DNA of 64,000 bases from assembly GCA_902806565.1 (NCBI GenBank), contig CADCXA010000015.1:781806-845805 (forward strand), in the 5' to 3' direction. Shown piece by piece: positions 1-10,896 of the stretch; the stretch's first letter is position 1; each line of letters opens with the position of its first letter. The notes beneath the pieces were generated by a model. That model made no database searches. It saw only the letters and a list, made by a program, of their open reading frames with translations, and had not been told where the DNA came from. This DNA comes from Hypoxylon rubiginosum. Lineage: Eukaryota; Ascomycota; Sordariomycetes; Xylariales; Hypoxylaceae. The translations under genes were made by a program, and so were the position numbers.

Positions 1-1000
1 AGAGATATCATTCCTCGCTTGCGATTGGGGCACTTGCAAAGAGACTCTTTCGACCGATGATAGGGGCGTGAAAGGCCAACAAACCCAAACCCAAACTCAG
101 CGAAAACCACGCAAAATATAATTTTGGAACCGTCCGGCTTCGGTTGCGAAGAGGTGGCAATTCGTTTGGAGAGGTATCTAAGAAATCTAATATCAATCAA
201 GACTAACAGAGAAGAGGTTTAAAATAACTTGAAAATGTGTGAATGAACCGCGCGTACCTGACCTTTGAAGCATACCTTAGGTACCTACCCAAGCATAGAA
301 ACTAGTACATAGGTAGGATAAGGAGAAGACGAAGACGTGCGTCAAGAGAAGTCTAGACTTATTGCTTCTATATAAGGCTGAGGAGAGTGGGCCGAAAGAG
401 CCAGTCGTGTCTTGTATAGTGACAAATGGGGTAGAGTCGAAACCGACCGAGACCGACTGAGCTCTGCTGAGCGTTATCGAGCAACACACGCACAATGCTT
501 TCCACGTTACCCCATAGTGCTTGCTGTACATTAACGATAGTCGAGAAAAATGTTAGAGAAATGAGGACCAGGTATACGATGTAGCTACGAATGAACTTCA
601 AAGACGTAGTAGGCCCGGACAACTGCAGGGGTATCGTCGAATATGGCCCACAAGTAAGCATCCTATATAGGAGTACACGATGCTTGCACTTGCTAGCTTA
701 TATAAGATCGTCTAGTCGAGGCGCGCCTATTGGACCAAACCACTATGTTTGCTCGACCCTATCACGAGCCAACCGTATGATTACACCCCCAGGCTTCAGC
801 TACGGTCTGTGGGGCTAGAATATAAGGTAGGTAGATGAAGTCGACTATTTATATCTTGTTAGCGTCAAGGCTGCAAGGGAGGTAGAATTAGATACTTGGA
901 TAAATAAAGGGACATTCCCGAAAACACAGGATACTATTACCACCCGACTTCACTACTCGTCTTGAGTAGACAACATAGCTGCATAGCTTCATAGGACAAA
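1..1000. other. Intergenic, no gene seen
   Basis: Short open frames on both strands here lack recognisable motifs, codon bias or plausible splice partners. The stretch holds scattered copies of the short TACCTAGGTA-like words that recur between genes in this window (for example around 273-292). The last hundred bases are presumably the promoter of the sulfotransferase-like gene starting at 1001. A gene running in from the left edge cannot be excluded. Confidence 0.5.
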
Positions 1001-2054
1001 ATGGCTCGCTTCATTGATACCCTCCCTGAGCCGCAGGTGATACGTGAGAAGAAAGTAATCGTTCTTAGCCGGAGTCGGTAGGTGTTCTCAACTTTCCGAT
1101 AGACGAGGGCCCGAAACGTTCTTGACTTAGGTAACTTGCTCGTGAAGGATGTTGGCTAACATATACATGTTATTCATCAGGGTCGGCACGTTTTCGCTGT
1201 ACCAGGCAATGAAAATGCTTGGCTATAAGCCGTATCATATGTGGGAGACGGTTACAAATGGCACGACCCACATGAAGATCCTTGAGGAAGCACTGCGATG
1301 CAAATACCTCGATGGCGGAAAGCCATACGGCAAGGCCGAATTCGACAAATGGCTCGCAGATTATGATGTAAATCTACATATCCCATTCATCGCCTTCTGC
1401 TAGGTGGACACGGCGTGCTGATTTAGCAGTCAGTAATCGAGATCCCGCAGTTCTTTGTGGAAGAGTTCATCGAATTCTACCCCGACGCGCAGTTTATTCT
1501 TACCGAGCGTAGGATAGAGTCGTGGTCAAGGTCGATGAGAGCGACTATAGGGCCACTTCTGAAGACGATAAGAGGGTTCCCTTTTACTGTGGCACGAAGG
1601 ATAGACACCTTCATCGATGGTTTCTGCTCTCTGCACTTCGTCCTCGACGAGGTTTTGTTCTACGGTAAGGGAGCGGACAAGGGGATGGAGGACGCGAAGC
1701 GCGACGTATTGGCAAAGTAAGTACCGGCGACTAGCTCAATAGCCTAGACGCCTTCGTCGCTTTGCTAGACGACTAACGGTCCATAGCAACGAAAAGGCTA
1801 AAGCTCTCGTACCCAAGGAGAGACTCCTCGTTGCGAAACTAGAGGACGGATTCGGCTGGGAACAAATCTGCCCGTTCCTAGGGCACGAGATCCCGAGTAC
1901 GCCGTACCCTAGGGGAAATGCGCCGGCGGAATTCGAGGAGCTAGGAAAACAGGTGCTAGGACCAGGAATACGGAAAGTTGTTGTCTTGGCCGTCAGCGTG
2001 ATACTCGTGCCGATCCTTGGTATCGGGGCATGGTATTTCTTTAGTGGTAGATAG
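1001..2054 (+). CDS. Sulfotransferase-family (P-loop) protein with C-terminal membrane anchor
   Basis: Exons by eye: 1001-1077, 1181-1367, 1430-1716, 1787-2054, giving 272 residues; every junction is GT-AG and keeps the frame. Near the N-terminus VIVLSRSRVGTFSLYQAMK (residues 19-37) matches the 5'-phosphosulfate-binding loop of the fungal sulfotransferase family (Pfam Sulfotransfer_4). Next comes FDKWLADYDSVIEIP and the highly typical EFYPDAQFILTERRIESW, where family members contact the donor or fold the core. Residues about 248-269 form one hydrophobic segment, so the protein is probably tail-anchored in a membrane, a common layout in fungal members. The usual loop is R-T-G-T; here it is R-V-G-T. 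Relatives are often mislabelled as NAD-dependent epimerases; no Rossmann glycine motif is visible. The substrate is unknown. The start is the first ATG in frame with the conserved loop. Confidence 0.85.
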
Positions 2055-2557
2055 GTCTGAAGCCACGACTTTTGGTCAATAGCTACATGTAATAAGATTA
2101 GAAAAGACGTATTGTGTAAATATACCTAGGTATGTAGTTATTATCTTGTTTTACGAAGTCCTATGGTAGGGTGGACCATTGGACATTGAGAGATTGAGGT
2201 TGCCGTCACCTTGAACGCCCCTTGGCCCCCTATCGGAACATTACCTAAGGTACCTTATGTACCTACCTCATGTAGGTACATATGTACATATAGCTTAAGC
2301 CAATCCCTACGTCACACCATCACCCCACCATCCCCCAAATAGAACCCTAGGGTCCCCAAACGTATACCTTGTACCCCATTGAAGGTGTATTATAAGGTAC
2401 CAGGTACCTATACGTACAAGACGTGCGCTTCCGTCGACAAGCCACAGTGGGCGTTTCCATTCCTCATACAAAGAATAACGTACCTAGGTACTCTACCTCC
2501 TCTATTTACACAGATGTAAGCCACTGGGAATGGCTTCAATGTCTCTAGAGGGAAATC
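2055..2557. other. Intergenic, promoter region of RTC5
   Basis: No coding potential. It contains several copies of TACCTAGGTA-like words and related GTACC/GGTAC strings (2129-2135, 2243-2285, 2394-2413, 2483-2492). Presumably it serves as terminator of the upstream gene and promoter of RTC5. Confidence 0.5.
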
Positions 2558-4461
2558 ATGGGACAGAGCCTCTCAGATGTGGCGAGGCCTCCTTCTAAGG
2601 AAGAAATTACAGCGGAATTGGTAATGAGTCCTGGCACCATCGTATTCCAATTCCAATTCCAAACCCGGCGTAGGCTGACACTGACACTTTCCGAACTTGA
2701 CAGGCCGAGAAGTTCGCTCGCAAGTGTTTCGAACCACTAGAGCTGTATTCTTTCAAGGACAACTTCAAGTCGCTCGCCGATCACCAGCAGAATGTCCGCT
2801 ACCTTAAGGAGGACACTATCGCCCGCTTTCTCGAGCTACCCGATATACTCGCCGTCTCCCCCATTGTATTCCACATGCTGGCGTACATCGGTGCCTTTCC
2901 TTTCCTTCAAGATGCCCCAGTCATACTCGGCTTCGAACAGATGATCATGGTAGTCGCCATAATGACGGAGCGATATACAAAGATACTGTCTAGTGTTGGT
3001 AATAGGAGGAAACTGCTATTCAAGAGCTTGGCCGTCTACGATCGCAAGCTGTCCGAGATCGAGAAGCAGCAATACGATGCGCGCACCTTGGGGTCCAACA
3101 CGAACAGTCATGCACCCGGCTTTGCTATTGACGATGCTGGAGACGACTTGGACGACGAAGCAATCGACGATGACGAGCTCGTCTTAGCTGCGTTAGACTC
3201 GCTCGACGTCAACGACGCTTTCAAAACCGGTGATTCGCACGCCGCTACCACGCACGGAGCTATGATCCCGGCAGACAATTTCAGAAAATTAATCATGTTG
3301 CTACTCTTGATCTCTCCATTAGACTCCCAGGAGAGCCTTTCGGCCTACGTGAACAGGGTCACCGGCACAGAGCTTGACGAGCTGAGAGCTACGGCTGAGA
3401 ATATCCTCTCAGCCTTCATCAACGTCGAGAAGTCCCCCGGCATTACGTATGCCCAATTTAGCCACGCCATCCCGTCTAATTTCCCATTCTTGTTTAACGG
3501 CTTTAACCCCCTATTTGAGCACTTCCTCTTTTCCAAAAACCTCGACTTTTCTAAGCGCAAAGATGGTAGTGTATCGAAAGCTATAGCTCCGGCTCTCGTG
3601 TTGCCTCCTCTGTTGCAAGATAGCGGTCAGATAATGAATCTTAATGTTTTGTCTCAGCTCTCCTTCTTCATCAGCGGGAACGAGCTATTTCGCCGGTTGC
3701 GTTTATTATACTCTGGTTCAGAGGCTGGGTTTTCGATGGGCAGCTTTGAGACAAAGGTTTTCAACTGGCGCGCCCCGACCATCCTCCTGGTGTCCGGTAC
3801 CAGGCTTCCAGACACTCCTAGCAGTAGTGGATCCGAGGGGATGTTCAGCGACTCGCTGCCACCGAAACGATTCCCGAACGGCAGTGCACTGGATCGCGAT
3901 CGCTTGGTATTTGGCGCCCTGGTGAGACAGCCCTGGCGATATACGCACAGGGAATGTTTCGGAGGAGAGGACATGGTGCTATTTCAGCTTGCCCCTAACC
4001 ACGACGTCTTTCCGGCGTCGTCCTTGAACCGCGAGTACGTAGCATTTGCAAAACCACCAATTGCGCACCCGGGGATCAGCTTTGGCTGCCCGCATCCGAA
4101 AGCGGCCCACTCGTCACGCCACGACTCGCTACGGCATCTAGGACCGGTGTCGCTCGTCATCGACTCGGGCTTTGAGTATGGCGTTTTTACGCATGATTAT
4201 TCGTCAGGCGGCGCATTTAACACCAGCGCGTCCCGAAGGTACAACTTTCAGGAGCGCTTCCAGGTCGAGGAGATTGAGGTTTGGGGCTGCGGAGGCGACG
4301 AAGAGGCGCGGATACAGCGCGAGCGGTGGGAGTGGGAGGCTCGGGAGGCCGAGGCCAGGCGGAGGGTCAACCTAGGTACGGGCGATATTGCGGCAGACCG
4401 TGCGCTGCTAGAGATGGCCGGGTTGGTCGGCGCAAATAGGAGTGGAGGGTCGATGGCTTGA
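2558..4461 (+). CDS. RTC5: Restriction of telomere capping protein 5 (TLDc domain)
   Basis: Two exons, 2558-2620 and 2704-4461, give 606 residues; the 83-base intron is phase 0. The N-terminal half matches fungal Rtc5: KCFEPLELYSFKDNF, the stretch from VRYLKEDTIARFLELPD, and IMTERYTKIL followed by LLFKSLAVYDRKLSE. A TLDc domain fills roughly residues 370-550 (NWRAPTILLVSGT, FGALVRQPWR, FQLAP, VIDSGFEYGVFTHDYSSG, EVEEIEVWG-type ending). An acidic low-complexity linker lies between them. The protein begins MGQSLS, a good N-myristoylation signal (Gly2, Ser6), in line with membrane recruitment. From family knowledge, yeast Rtc5 is a TLDc protein that acts on V-ATPase assembly at the vacuole; the telomere name comes from a genetic screen. 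The C-terminus is Arg/Glu-rich. It converges with RCF1. Confidence 0.93.
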
Positions 4462-4777
4462 TTTATATGGAGTAGGTGGGCTTGGGCGGCGTTATGGCTC
4501 ACGGATATCTTTAGACCTGCAAACCAAATGTTTTGAGCTTAATATATAACACATCTCGTATATCACATCTCACCATTTACGTCACGCGACTCGCCCTCTC
4601 TTCTTAATATATACAAGTATCGTAGATGTGGGCTCCTTATGTACAATCGATCAGTAAAGCGGAATTTCCTCAATCCTTTACCCAAGCTCCCTTACCAATG
4701 CTTCCGATCCTATGTAGTTAGATACAATTGTTGTTTTTAGTCGAGTTAGTTGGAGTAGTCAATTACCGACTCATGAA
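4462..4777. other. Convergent 3' intergenic of RTC5 and RCF1
   Basis: A 316-base spacer between two convergent genes. It is AT-rich with ATATAT-type strings and holds no open frame of interest; the two 3' UTRs probably lie here. Confidence 0.5.
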
Positions 4778-5544
4778 TCATTTCTTAGGGGGTTCCGCCT
4801 CGGATTTCTTCTCTTCGGCCGGCTTTGGGCTTTCGCTCTTTTTTGTTCCGAACCAACCCCCAGTACTTGACAGAGCACTCAACACACTCGAAGCCTCTTT
4901 CTTCTCTACCGCGGGCACCTGGCCGTCAGCATCCGAACTGGTCTCGGCCGTCAGGCCGTCGTCCTTAGCTTCACCCGTAGCCCGCTCCTTCTCGTCGGCT
5001 CGCCTCTGCTGAACACGGTCCTGCCTCCGCTTTATGGCGGCCTTGAGCTGCTTCTCCTCCTCGTCTCGGACCTCGAGCTCCTTCAACCACTTCTGATGGC
5101 GCTCCTCGGCGCGCTGCTGGCCCTCGAGCTTGATCAGCTCCTTCCGCTTTTCTCGGTCGGCGCCGTAGTATGCGCCACCGGCTACCATAGCCATGACGGT
5201 AAAGGCCTGGGCGCCGATTCGTGCTCGGAACATGCGCTGCACCTGGGCGTGGTCTCCGCGGCGCGTCGCGCGCCAGGCATTGTAGAGGGCTAGGGTGGTG
5301 AGTATACAACCTATTTGGAAACCGTATTTGTTAGCCTAGGCTGCGTCTGCCATGCCGCATTGGTTGTGGTCGTGGTTGTTGGGTGTGATTGCAGCTTAAA
5401 GAATGGTTCGAAACAATATGTGGGTGATTTACCGAGTGGGATCAGAGGCTCCTCTCGCAGCTTGCGGCCAATCTTCTGAGCACCGGTTTCATTATATTCT
5501 CTAGATAGATAACCTGTGAGCTTATATGGTACCAAGCTAGACAT
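4778..5544 (-). CDS. RCF1: Respiratory supercomplex factor 1 (HIG1 domain)
   Basis: Two exons on the minus strand, 5544-5433 and 5310-4778, joined in phase 1 give 214 residues. The HIG1 domain covers about residues 20-95: QKIGRKLREEPLIPLGCIL, WRATRRGDHAQVQRMFRAR and AQAFTVMAMVAGGAYYG. It supplies the two short membrane segments and the conserved QRMFRAR signature. A charged, probably coiled-coil region follows (REKRKELIKLEGQQRAEERH onward), then a Ser/Lys/Glu-rich tail. This order and length fit the fungal Rcf1/Aim31 family. Known role: inner mitochondrial membrane assembly factor linking complex III and complex IV into supercomplexes. The start MSSLVPYK is the first ATG of the exon carrying the conserved EEPLIPLG motif. 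The intron spans 5311-5432. Confidence 0.93.
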
Positions 5545-6060
5545 GTGTAGATCTGTGTATTAGAGAGAAGGGGAGAAGGGGGCACACTTGTCTTCGTCAA
5601 AAGACGAGGGCATAGATCTGTCCGTCATGTTGAGCTCTTCAGACTGGATCAATTAAGTTATCCTTTCTCGGGTTCTTGCCGAAGTACCCTTGGAATAATC
5701 GGACAATGGCCTGGTGAACAGCGTGGCCTGGTGTGCGTTGAGCTGGATTGCGCAAATTCAATGTATATTCAAGGTTGAACGAATTGTACGCACTGCATTG
5801 AACGGTCATTGATAAAAATATTGAATGCTATGCACGTAAGGATACCACACCTCCAATAGGTTGTTTGATAAAAGTGATAAGGTAATACCTAGGAGGGGCA
5901 CTCTCTCCATTAGCGGGGCATCTATAATAGGTACAGGTACTTACCTATATAAGGTGTTTTTTACTCCATATTAATTATCTACATTTGTCCGGCACCTAAG
6001 GGATAGATTTATATTCCTATTATAACTGTTTCCATTCTTGTTTTTCAAAAATTAATAGAA

Positions 6061-6079
6061 ATATAACTCTGAGAACCCC
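6061..6079 (+). promoter_or_regulatory. Motif shared by the ILV1 and RidA upstream regions (copy 1)
   Basis: ATATAACTCTGAGAACCCC lies 265 bases before the ILV1 start codon. A copy with one mismatch is upstream of the RidA gene at 8660-8678, in the same orientation relative to the gene. No known factor site was recognised; the TATAA inside it could also serve as a TATA element. A regulatory role is inference. Confidence 0.35.
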
Positions 6080-6109
6080 AAAGCCTTTGCCTATGCATAA
6101 GTACCAACT

Positions 6110-6153
6110 ATGTATGGTATGTATGGTATGTATGGTATGTATGGTATGTATAT
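6110..6153 (+). repeat. 9-base minisatellite (TGTATGGTA)n
   Basis: Four to five head-to-tail copies of a TGTATGGTA unit, ending in a TATAT run. It sits in the ILV1 upstream region. Confidence 0.85.
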
Positions 6154-6343
6154 ATGAGAAAAGCCGGAAGAGAAAACGATGCTCGGAAACCTAAAGTGAA
6201 AATTGCCCCACCACTAAGCCTACATACATATGTACATACCTAGATAGTGGAAATATTTCGGCGCTTACAATAATAGTTCATATTGTTTTCTTTCTCTACC
6301 TACAAAAAAAAATTCAAGAATAGCTGTATTCTGTTATTTCAAC

Positions 6344-8148
6344 ATGCTAGAACCAGCAGCAGTACCAATTGATACCGGAATGGTCAATGGCGCCAGTAAC
6401 GGTGTCAACGGCGGTCATGTCCCACGAAACCCGTCCATTACAAGTCTGACTCCTACCGAGTACAGCGCAAACCCGTCGCCGTCATCGGAGCGTAGGCATC
6501 AGAGAATACAGTCCATCGTACCCGAGGAATTCATCTTGCCTAGCGGACACCCTGATGTTCGTTACATTCACACAACACCTCCTTCAGGCCTATCGAAAAC
6601 TAACCGGTGCTTCTGATCGCTTAGTACCTCCGTCTAATCCTTACCTCGAGGGTCTACGAAGCCTGCAAAGAGACCTCCCTCACCTCCGCCACGAACCTAT
6701 CTAACCGCCTAGAATGCAATGTTTTACTCAAGAGGGAAGACGAGCAACCCGTCTTCAGCTTCAAGCTGCGGGGGGCTTATAACAAGATGGCCCATCTTGA
6801 CCGGAACAAGAGCTGGAAGGGCGTCGTCGCTTGTAGCGCCGGAAACCACGCACAGGGAGTAGCTTACTCGGCTAGGCTACTCAAAATACCCGCCACTATC
6901 GTCATGCCCTCGGGCACGCCCAGCATCAAGCACAAAAATGTCTCGAGATTGGGCGGTTGCGTGGTCCTTCACGGCGATGACTTCGACGCCGCCAAGGAGG
7001 AATGTGCGAGATTAGAACAGCACCACGGGCTCCTTAACATACCGCCCTTTGACGACCCCTACGTCATCGCTGGGCAGGGAACCATAGGCATGGAGCTGTT
7101 GCGACAGACCAACATCCAGAAACTCCAGGCGATATTCTGTTGCGTAGGTGGAGGCGGTCTTATCGCAGGCATTGGCGTCTATGTCAAGCGCATCGCACCT
7201 CATGTCAAAATCATTGGGGTCGAAGCCGAGGACGCCAATGCAATGGTGCAATCTTTGCGACTAGGGAAGCGGGTGGTGCTCAAGGAAGTGGGCTTGTTCG
7301 CCGACGGTGCGGCGGTCAAGACAGTTGGCGAGGAAACATTTCGGATATGCCAAGAGGTGATCGACGATGTCATCGAAGTCAACACCGACGAGACCTGCGC
7401 CGCCATCAAGGACGTCTTTGAGGATACTCGTTCCATCGTAGAGCCGGCTGGCGCGCTAGCTCTCGCCGGCTTGAAGAAGTGGGTGGCAGCGAACCCGTCG
7501 AGCGACACAAATCGATCCCTGATAGCCATCACGAGCGGCGCGAATATGAATTTCGACAGGCTCCGGTTCGTGGCTGAACGCGCGACTCTCGGCGAGGGTA
7601 AGGAGGCTCTACTTAGCGTGAGCATCCCAGAGAGGCCGGGGGCCTTTGCCGAGCTCATCAGCCAGGTCATGCCACACGCCGTGACGGAATTCTCGTATCG
7701 CTATGCCACTAGTGAGGTAGCTAACATCCTGATCGGTATATCGTTGACCGGCGCGGCATCGGAGCGTGTCCAGGAACTTCAGGCCCTCATGGATCGCATT
7801 AACAGCACTGGTATGGAGGCTACCGACCTCTCGGGCGACGAGCTAGCCAAAACGCATATCCGCTACCTCGTGGGTGGTCGGTCAGGCGTTGCGGATGAGA
7901 GGCTATACATGTTCACCTTCCCAGAACGTCCTGGAACGCTGGAGAAGTTCCTGAGGACGCTGCGACTGCGGTATAACATCAGCATTTTCCAATACCGGAA
8001 CAGTGGTAGTGATGTTGGTAAGATATTGGCCGGGATTCAATGTCCCGACGCGAATGTGCCAGACCTGGAGAAGTCATTTGGGGAGATCGGATACCCGTGG
8101 GAGGATTGCACGCAGAGCGACGTTTTCAAGACGTTCTTGAGGAGTTAG
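6344..8148 (+). CDS. ILV1: Threonine dehydratase (threonine ammonia-lyase), biosynthetic
   Basis: Exons 6344-6556 and 6625-8148 give 578 residues; the 68-base intron has donor GTTCGT and branch ACTAAC. PLP-dependent fold type II enzyme: the catalytic lysine is K118 in [11 protein letters not shown], followed by [13 protein letters not shown], a Ser/Gly loop that binds substrate and PLP phosphate. [10 protein letters not shown] binds phosphate, and [10 protein letters not shown] and [12 protein letters not shown] complete the domain. From about residue 400 two ACT-like regulatory domains follow ([25 protein letters not shown]), the normal layout for feedback-inhibited enzyme. Reaction: L-threonine to 2-oxobutanoate and ammonia, the first step to isoleucine, in mitochondria. 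The N-terminus is Ser/Pro/Asn-rich and not a classical targeting peptide, so a start further upstream is possible. RidA, which handles the enamine this enzyme releases, is the next gene downstream. Confidence 0.95.
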
Positions 8149-8728
8149 TTTTCGGGTTGGTAACAATGGATGTGCTGTGCTGTGCTGTGTTGTGCTACTG
8201 ATCCGGGTCGGCTGCCAGAATTAGCTGGTCAATATGGTCAATATGGTCAATAATTACGAATTCGGGCGGGGAAATGTAAGTTTTCGCGGTTTTATGATGC
8301 TCTATGATGCTTTACGATGCGATGCCGTGTAGACCATAGATGGTAATTTACTTTTATGTCAAAGTCAAGATGGCAGGATGGTCGAAAAGGAGTGCTAATC
8401 TCAAGATCGGCCACGCGGGGTTTAATGCGACCTTGGGGCCGATTGGCTTACCTTCCCTTCGCTATAGCACAGCCACGGCTATTTCAGCTAAACGGCTAAC
8501 CTTAACAAGCTGCCAGTTACAGTTTACATAAAATGTAAAAGAGACACTACATACGTGTATGTACCTGGTGCATCGTGTACATGTGATGCATAACTTAATA
8601 CTTGCCTCCTACAAAACCATTATATTTGGGCAGCTCGTATCGGGTATAAATTAGAATAAATATAACTCTGACAACCCCTCAGACCAAACTCCCAACTCAT
8701 TAGAGACAATCACACCACGTCAGACACG
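8149..8728. other. ILV1-RidA intergenic region with short tandem repeats
   Basis: Contains three low-copy tandem arrays: TGTGC units at 8170-8200, TCAATATGG units around 8227-8251 and GATGC-type words at 8295-8325. A short plus-strand open frame at about 8340-8531 has no recognisable content. A TATAAATTAGAATAAATATAA stretch precedes RidA by about 70 bases and may hold its TATA element. Confidence 0.5.
8660..8678 (+). promoter_or_regulatory. Motif shared by the ILV1 and RidA upstream regions (copy 2)
   Basis: ATATAACTCTGACAACCCC, 51 bases before the RidA start codon. It matches the ILV1 upstream copy at 6061-6079 at 18 of 19 positions. It may include the TATA element of this promoter. Its function is not shown by the sequence. 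Confidence 0.35.
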
Positions 8729-9248
8729 ATGGCCGAAAAGATTGCAGTTCTAACGGATAAGGCACCTAAGCCCTTGGCTGGAATTTACAGTCAAGCCATC
8801 AAAGCCAACGGTTTCGTCTTCGTTTCTGGCGCAGTACCCATGGACGCTCAGACGATGAAGATTGTCGACGGTGACATTCAAGCACATACTGTCAGTTCAA
8901 ATTCGTATTGTCGATTGGCGCCGTGAACTGACCGGGCCTCTCTTTCCGGCACAGCACCAATGCATCAAGAACCTCGCCGCCATTCTAGAAGCCTCCGGGT
9001 CCGACATCAACAAGGTTGTGAAAGTCAATGTCTTCCTTTCCAATATGGATGATTTTACCGCCATGAACGAAGTCTACAGCCAGTATTGGGGCGAGGTAAA
9101 GCCCTGCAGGACGTAAGTGACTTTCCCCCCAAGGCAGCATCCTAAGCGTACCGTACGTACCATTGCTAACCGCCCCTTTAGCTGTGTTGCGGTAAAGACA
9201 TTGCCATTGAACGTGGACGTTGAGATTGAGTGCACTGCAACGTACTGA
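8729..9248 (+). CDS. RidA/YjgF/YER057c family reactive enamine/imine deaminase
   Basis: Exons 8729-8890, 8955-9112 and 9182-9248 give 128 residues, the normal size of a RidA subunit (they form trimers). Signatures: APKPLAGIYSQAIKANGFVF, VSGAVPMD near the start, NLAAILEASGSDINKVVKV, and CRTCVAVKTLP with R106 at the position of the catalytic arginine of bacterial RidA. VDVEIECTATY is the typical ending. R106 is the last full codon of exon 2. Known reaction: hydrolysis of 2-aminoacrylate or 2-aminocrotonate (or their imines) from PLP-dependent threonine/serine dehydratases to the 2-oxoacid. The yeast relatives are Mmf1 (mitochondrial) and Hmf1 (cytosolic). No clear targeting peptide is visible, so location is open. 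It lies 580 bases downstream of ILV1, the enzyme producing its likely substrate. Confidence 0.93.
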
Positions 9249-9785
9249 ATAGTAGTCCCTTGCTGATGGTGCACTACAAATGATATTACATCGACGGAAA
9301 CAGGAAGAGTCACTTAATGTGACCGTGTGCCTGAGATTCATCACGCAGTCTCGTCTGATGCGCAAGATTACCTACCTAGAGGTAACCACCTAGAGGTAAC
9401 CTAGGTAGGTAGATTTAGCAACACAGACGTCAAACTCACTCACTCTCGTACCGTGTCCAGTCTTTGTCATTATCATACTAGACCAGTGTTTTAAATCCTG
9501 ACAGATATCTTATTCGCCCTACCGCAAACGTGTCGAGTAGCCCGCTACACACATTGCAGATGAGGAGACTTAGTAGGTAGCTCGTTATCAACATCGGGCC
9601 GGATGGTCAATCTAGAGCACAATAGTCTACCTAACTCAAGACCTAGGTAGAGAAAGGGTGGGAGATATTGCGACAAGTGGAGCTAGGACTCTCACCGCCA
9701 GTTGCTTTATTTTCACATCTTAACATATGCTTCGATATTCTGGACGAAACTCAGGCTCGGCAATGCAATAATGTGGTGCTTAGAT
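9249..9785. other. Convergent intergenic of RidA and the HSL-type hydrolase
   Basis: No coding potential. It includes a dense cluster of TACCTAGGTA-like words at 9370-9413 (two copies of ACCTAGAGGTAAC, then CCTAGGTAGGTAG), partly palindromic. Confidence 0.5.
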
Positions 9786-10896
9786 CTAGCTAGGTACTCC
9801 ATTCGTTGCGGAGTACATTGTTTCCCGAAGAGCGTCACAGAAATACGTGATAGCTTCCCTCCCGGCATCCAGAACACCATCCATAGCGATGAAGGGGTGC
9901 GGCTGGCCTTTCATCACATGAACATCAGCATTAACACATGCTTGGCGCAACTTGTCTCCAAATTTCCGTCCCTCGTCTCTTAGCACATCCAGCTCGCCCA
10001 CCACGATGACAGCAGGGGGTAGTTTTGACCAGTCTCCCTGCCATAGCAACGGACTAGCCTCCGGGTGAGACCAGTCTGACTGATTTGGGAGGTAGTGATA
10101 TCGGTACCACAGCATCTTAGGCGCTGGTAGTGCTGGGGAGTGTTGGTTTTCTCTCCACGAGTTAGTATTCGTTGTGTCGGCCGTGTTGTCCGTCACCGGG
10201 ACCGAGAGTAGCTGCAACGAAAATCTTGGGCCGCCGAGGGCTGCTGCGCGCTGACACATTATTGCAGCCAGGTTTCCACCCGCAGAAGAGCCTCCCGTGG
10301 CGAGCTTGGTGGTGTCTAGCTGTAGGATCTCTTTCCCCTGACCTATAACCCAAAAGATGCTTTCCCAGCAGTCGTCGACTGCCGCAGGGTAGGGGTCTTC
10401 GGGGGCGAGCCTTAATATACACCGTCAGCATCTCGTTTCCACTCTTCAAAATCTACCGAGTCGCTAACCTGTAATCCACCGCGACAACCACGCTCTTTCC
10501 ACGAGCGCACAGATTAGATGCAATGACATTTTCCGTATCAACAGTGCCTAGGACCCAGCCTCCGCCATGGAAATAAACACAGATGGGCCATCCTTTATCA
10601 GGCCGCGGCCCTTGAGGCGTAAAAGCACGAGCTTTAATACTCGGGCCCACTGTCTCCTGCCGCGGTATAGAGTAATCGACTACTTTGGCGACGGGGGCCA
10701 GAGGGCCAGCACCTGGGATCAGAGTACCACTCGCTCGCGAAGCTTCTATGGGTTGCAAGTGAACTTGCTGGTTCTTCATGATATGCTTGTTATAGAAAGC
10801 TGCATACTGAGGGTTGATGCGGTCGACTACCGACGGGTGTAGAGGATAGGGAGGTTCGGGGTGATCCCTGTGGACTAGCCTTTGCTCAACGCTCAT
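9786..10896 (-). CDS. Alpha/beta-hydrolase of the hormone-sensitive-lipase family
   Basis: Minus-strand exons 10896-10469 and 10410-9786 (phase 2 junction inside Arg143) give 350 residues. The HSL-family oxyanion motif is at H110-G113 in VYFHGGGWVLGT. The nucleophile elbow is GGSSAGGN with Ser185; the family norm is GDSAGG. The likely charge relay is Asp284 in VVGELDVLRDEG and His314 in KGQPHPF. VDYRLAPEDPYPAAVDDC before the nucleophile is diagnostic of this family. No signal peptide is visible, so the enzyme is probably intracellular. Known family activities are esterase or lipase on small acyl esters; the substrate here is unknown. Both the intron (10411-10468, donor GTTAGC) and the start MSVEQRLV are by eye. 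It is convergent with the RidA gene. Confidence 0.88.

Larger units (their letters stand above)
5545..6343. other. Intergenic between RCF1 and ILV1 (divergent promoters)
   Basis: The 5' ends of two divergent genes face each other here. No coding potential. The stretch has short direct repeats, a 9-base minisatellite (6110-6153), a motif shared with the RidA promoter (6061-6079) and an A-run at 6304-6312 just before ILV1. Confidence 0.55.
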
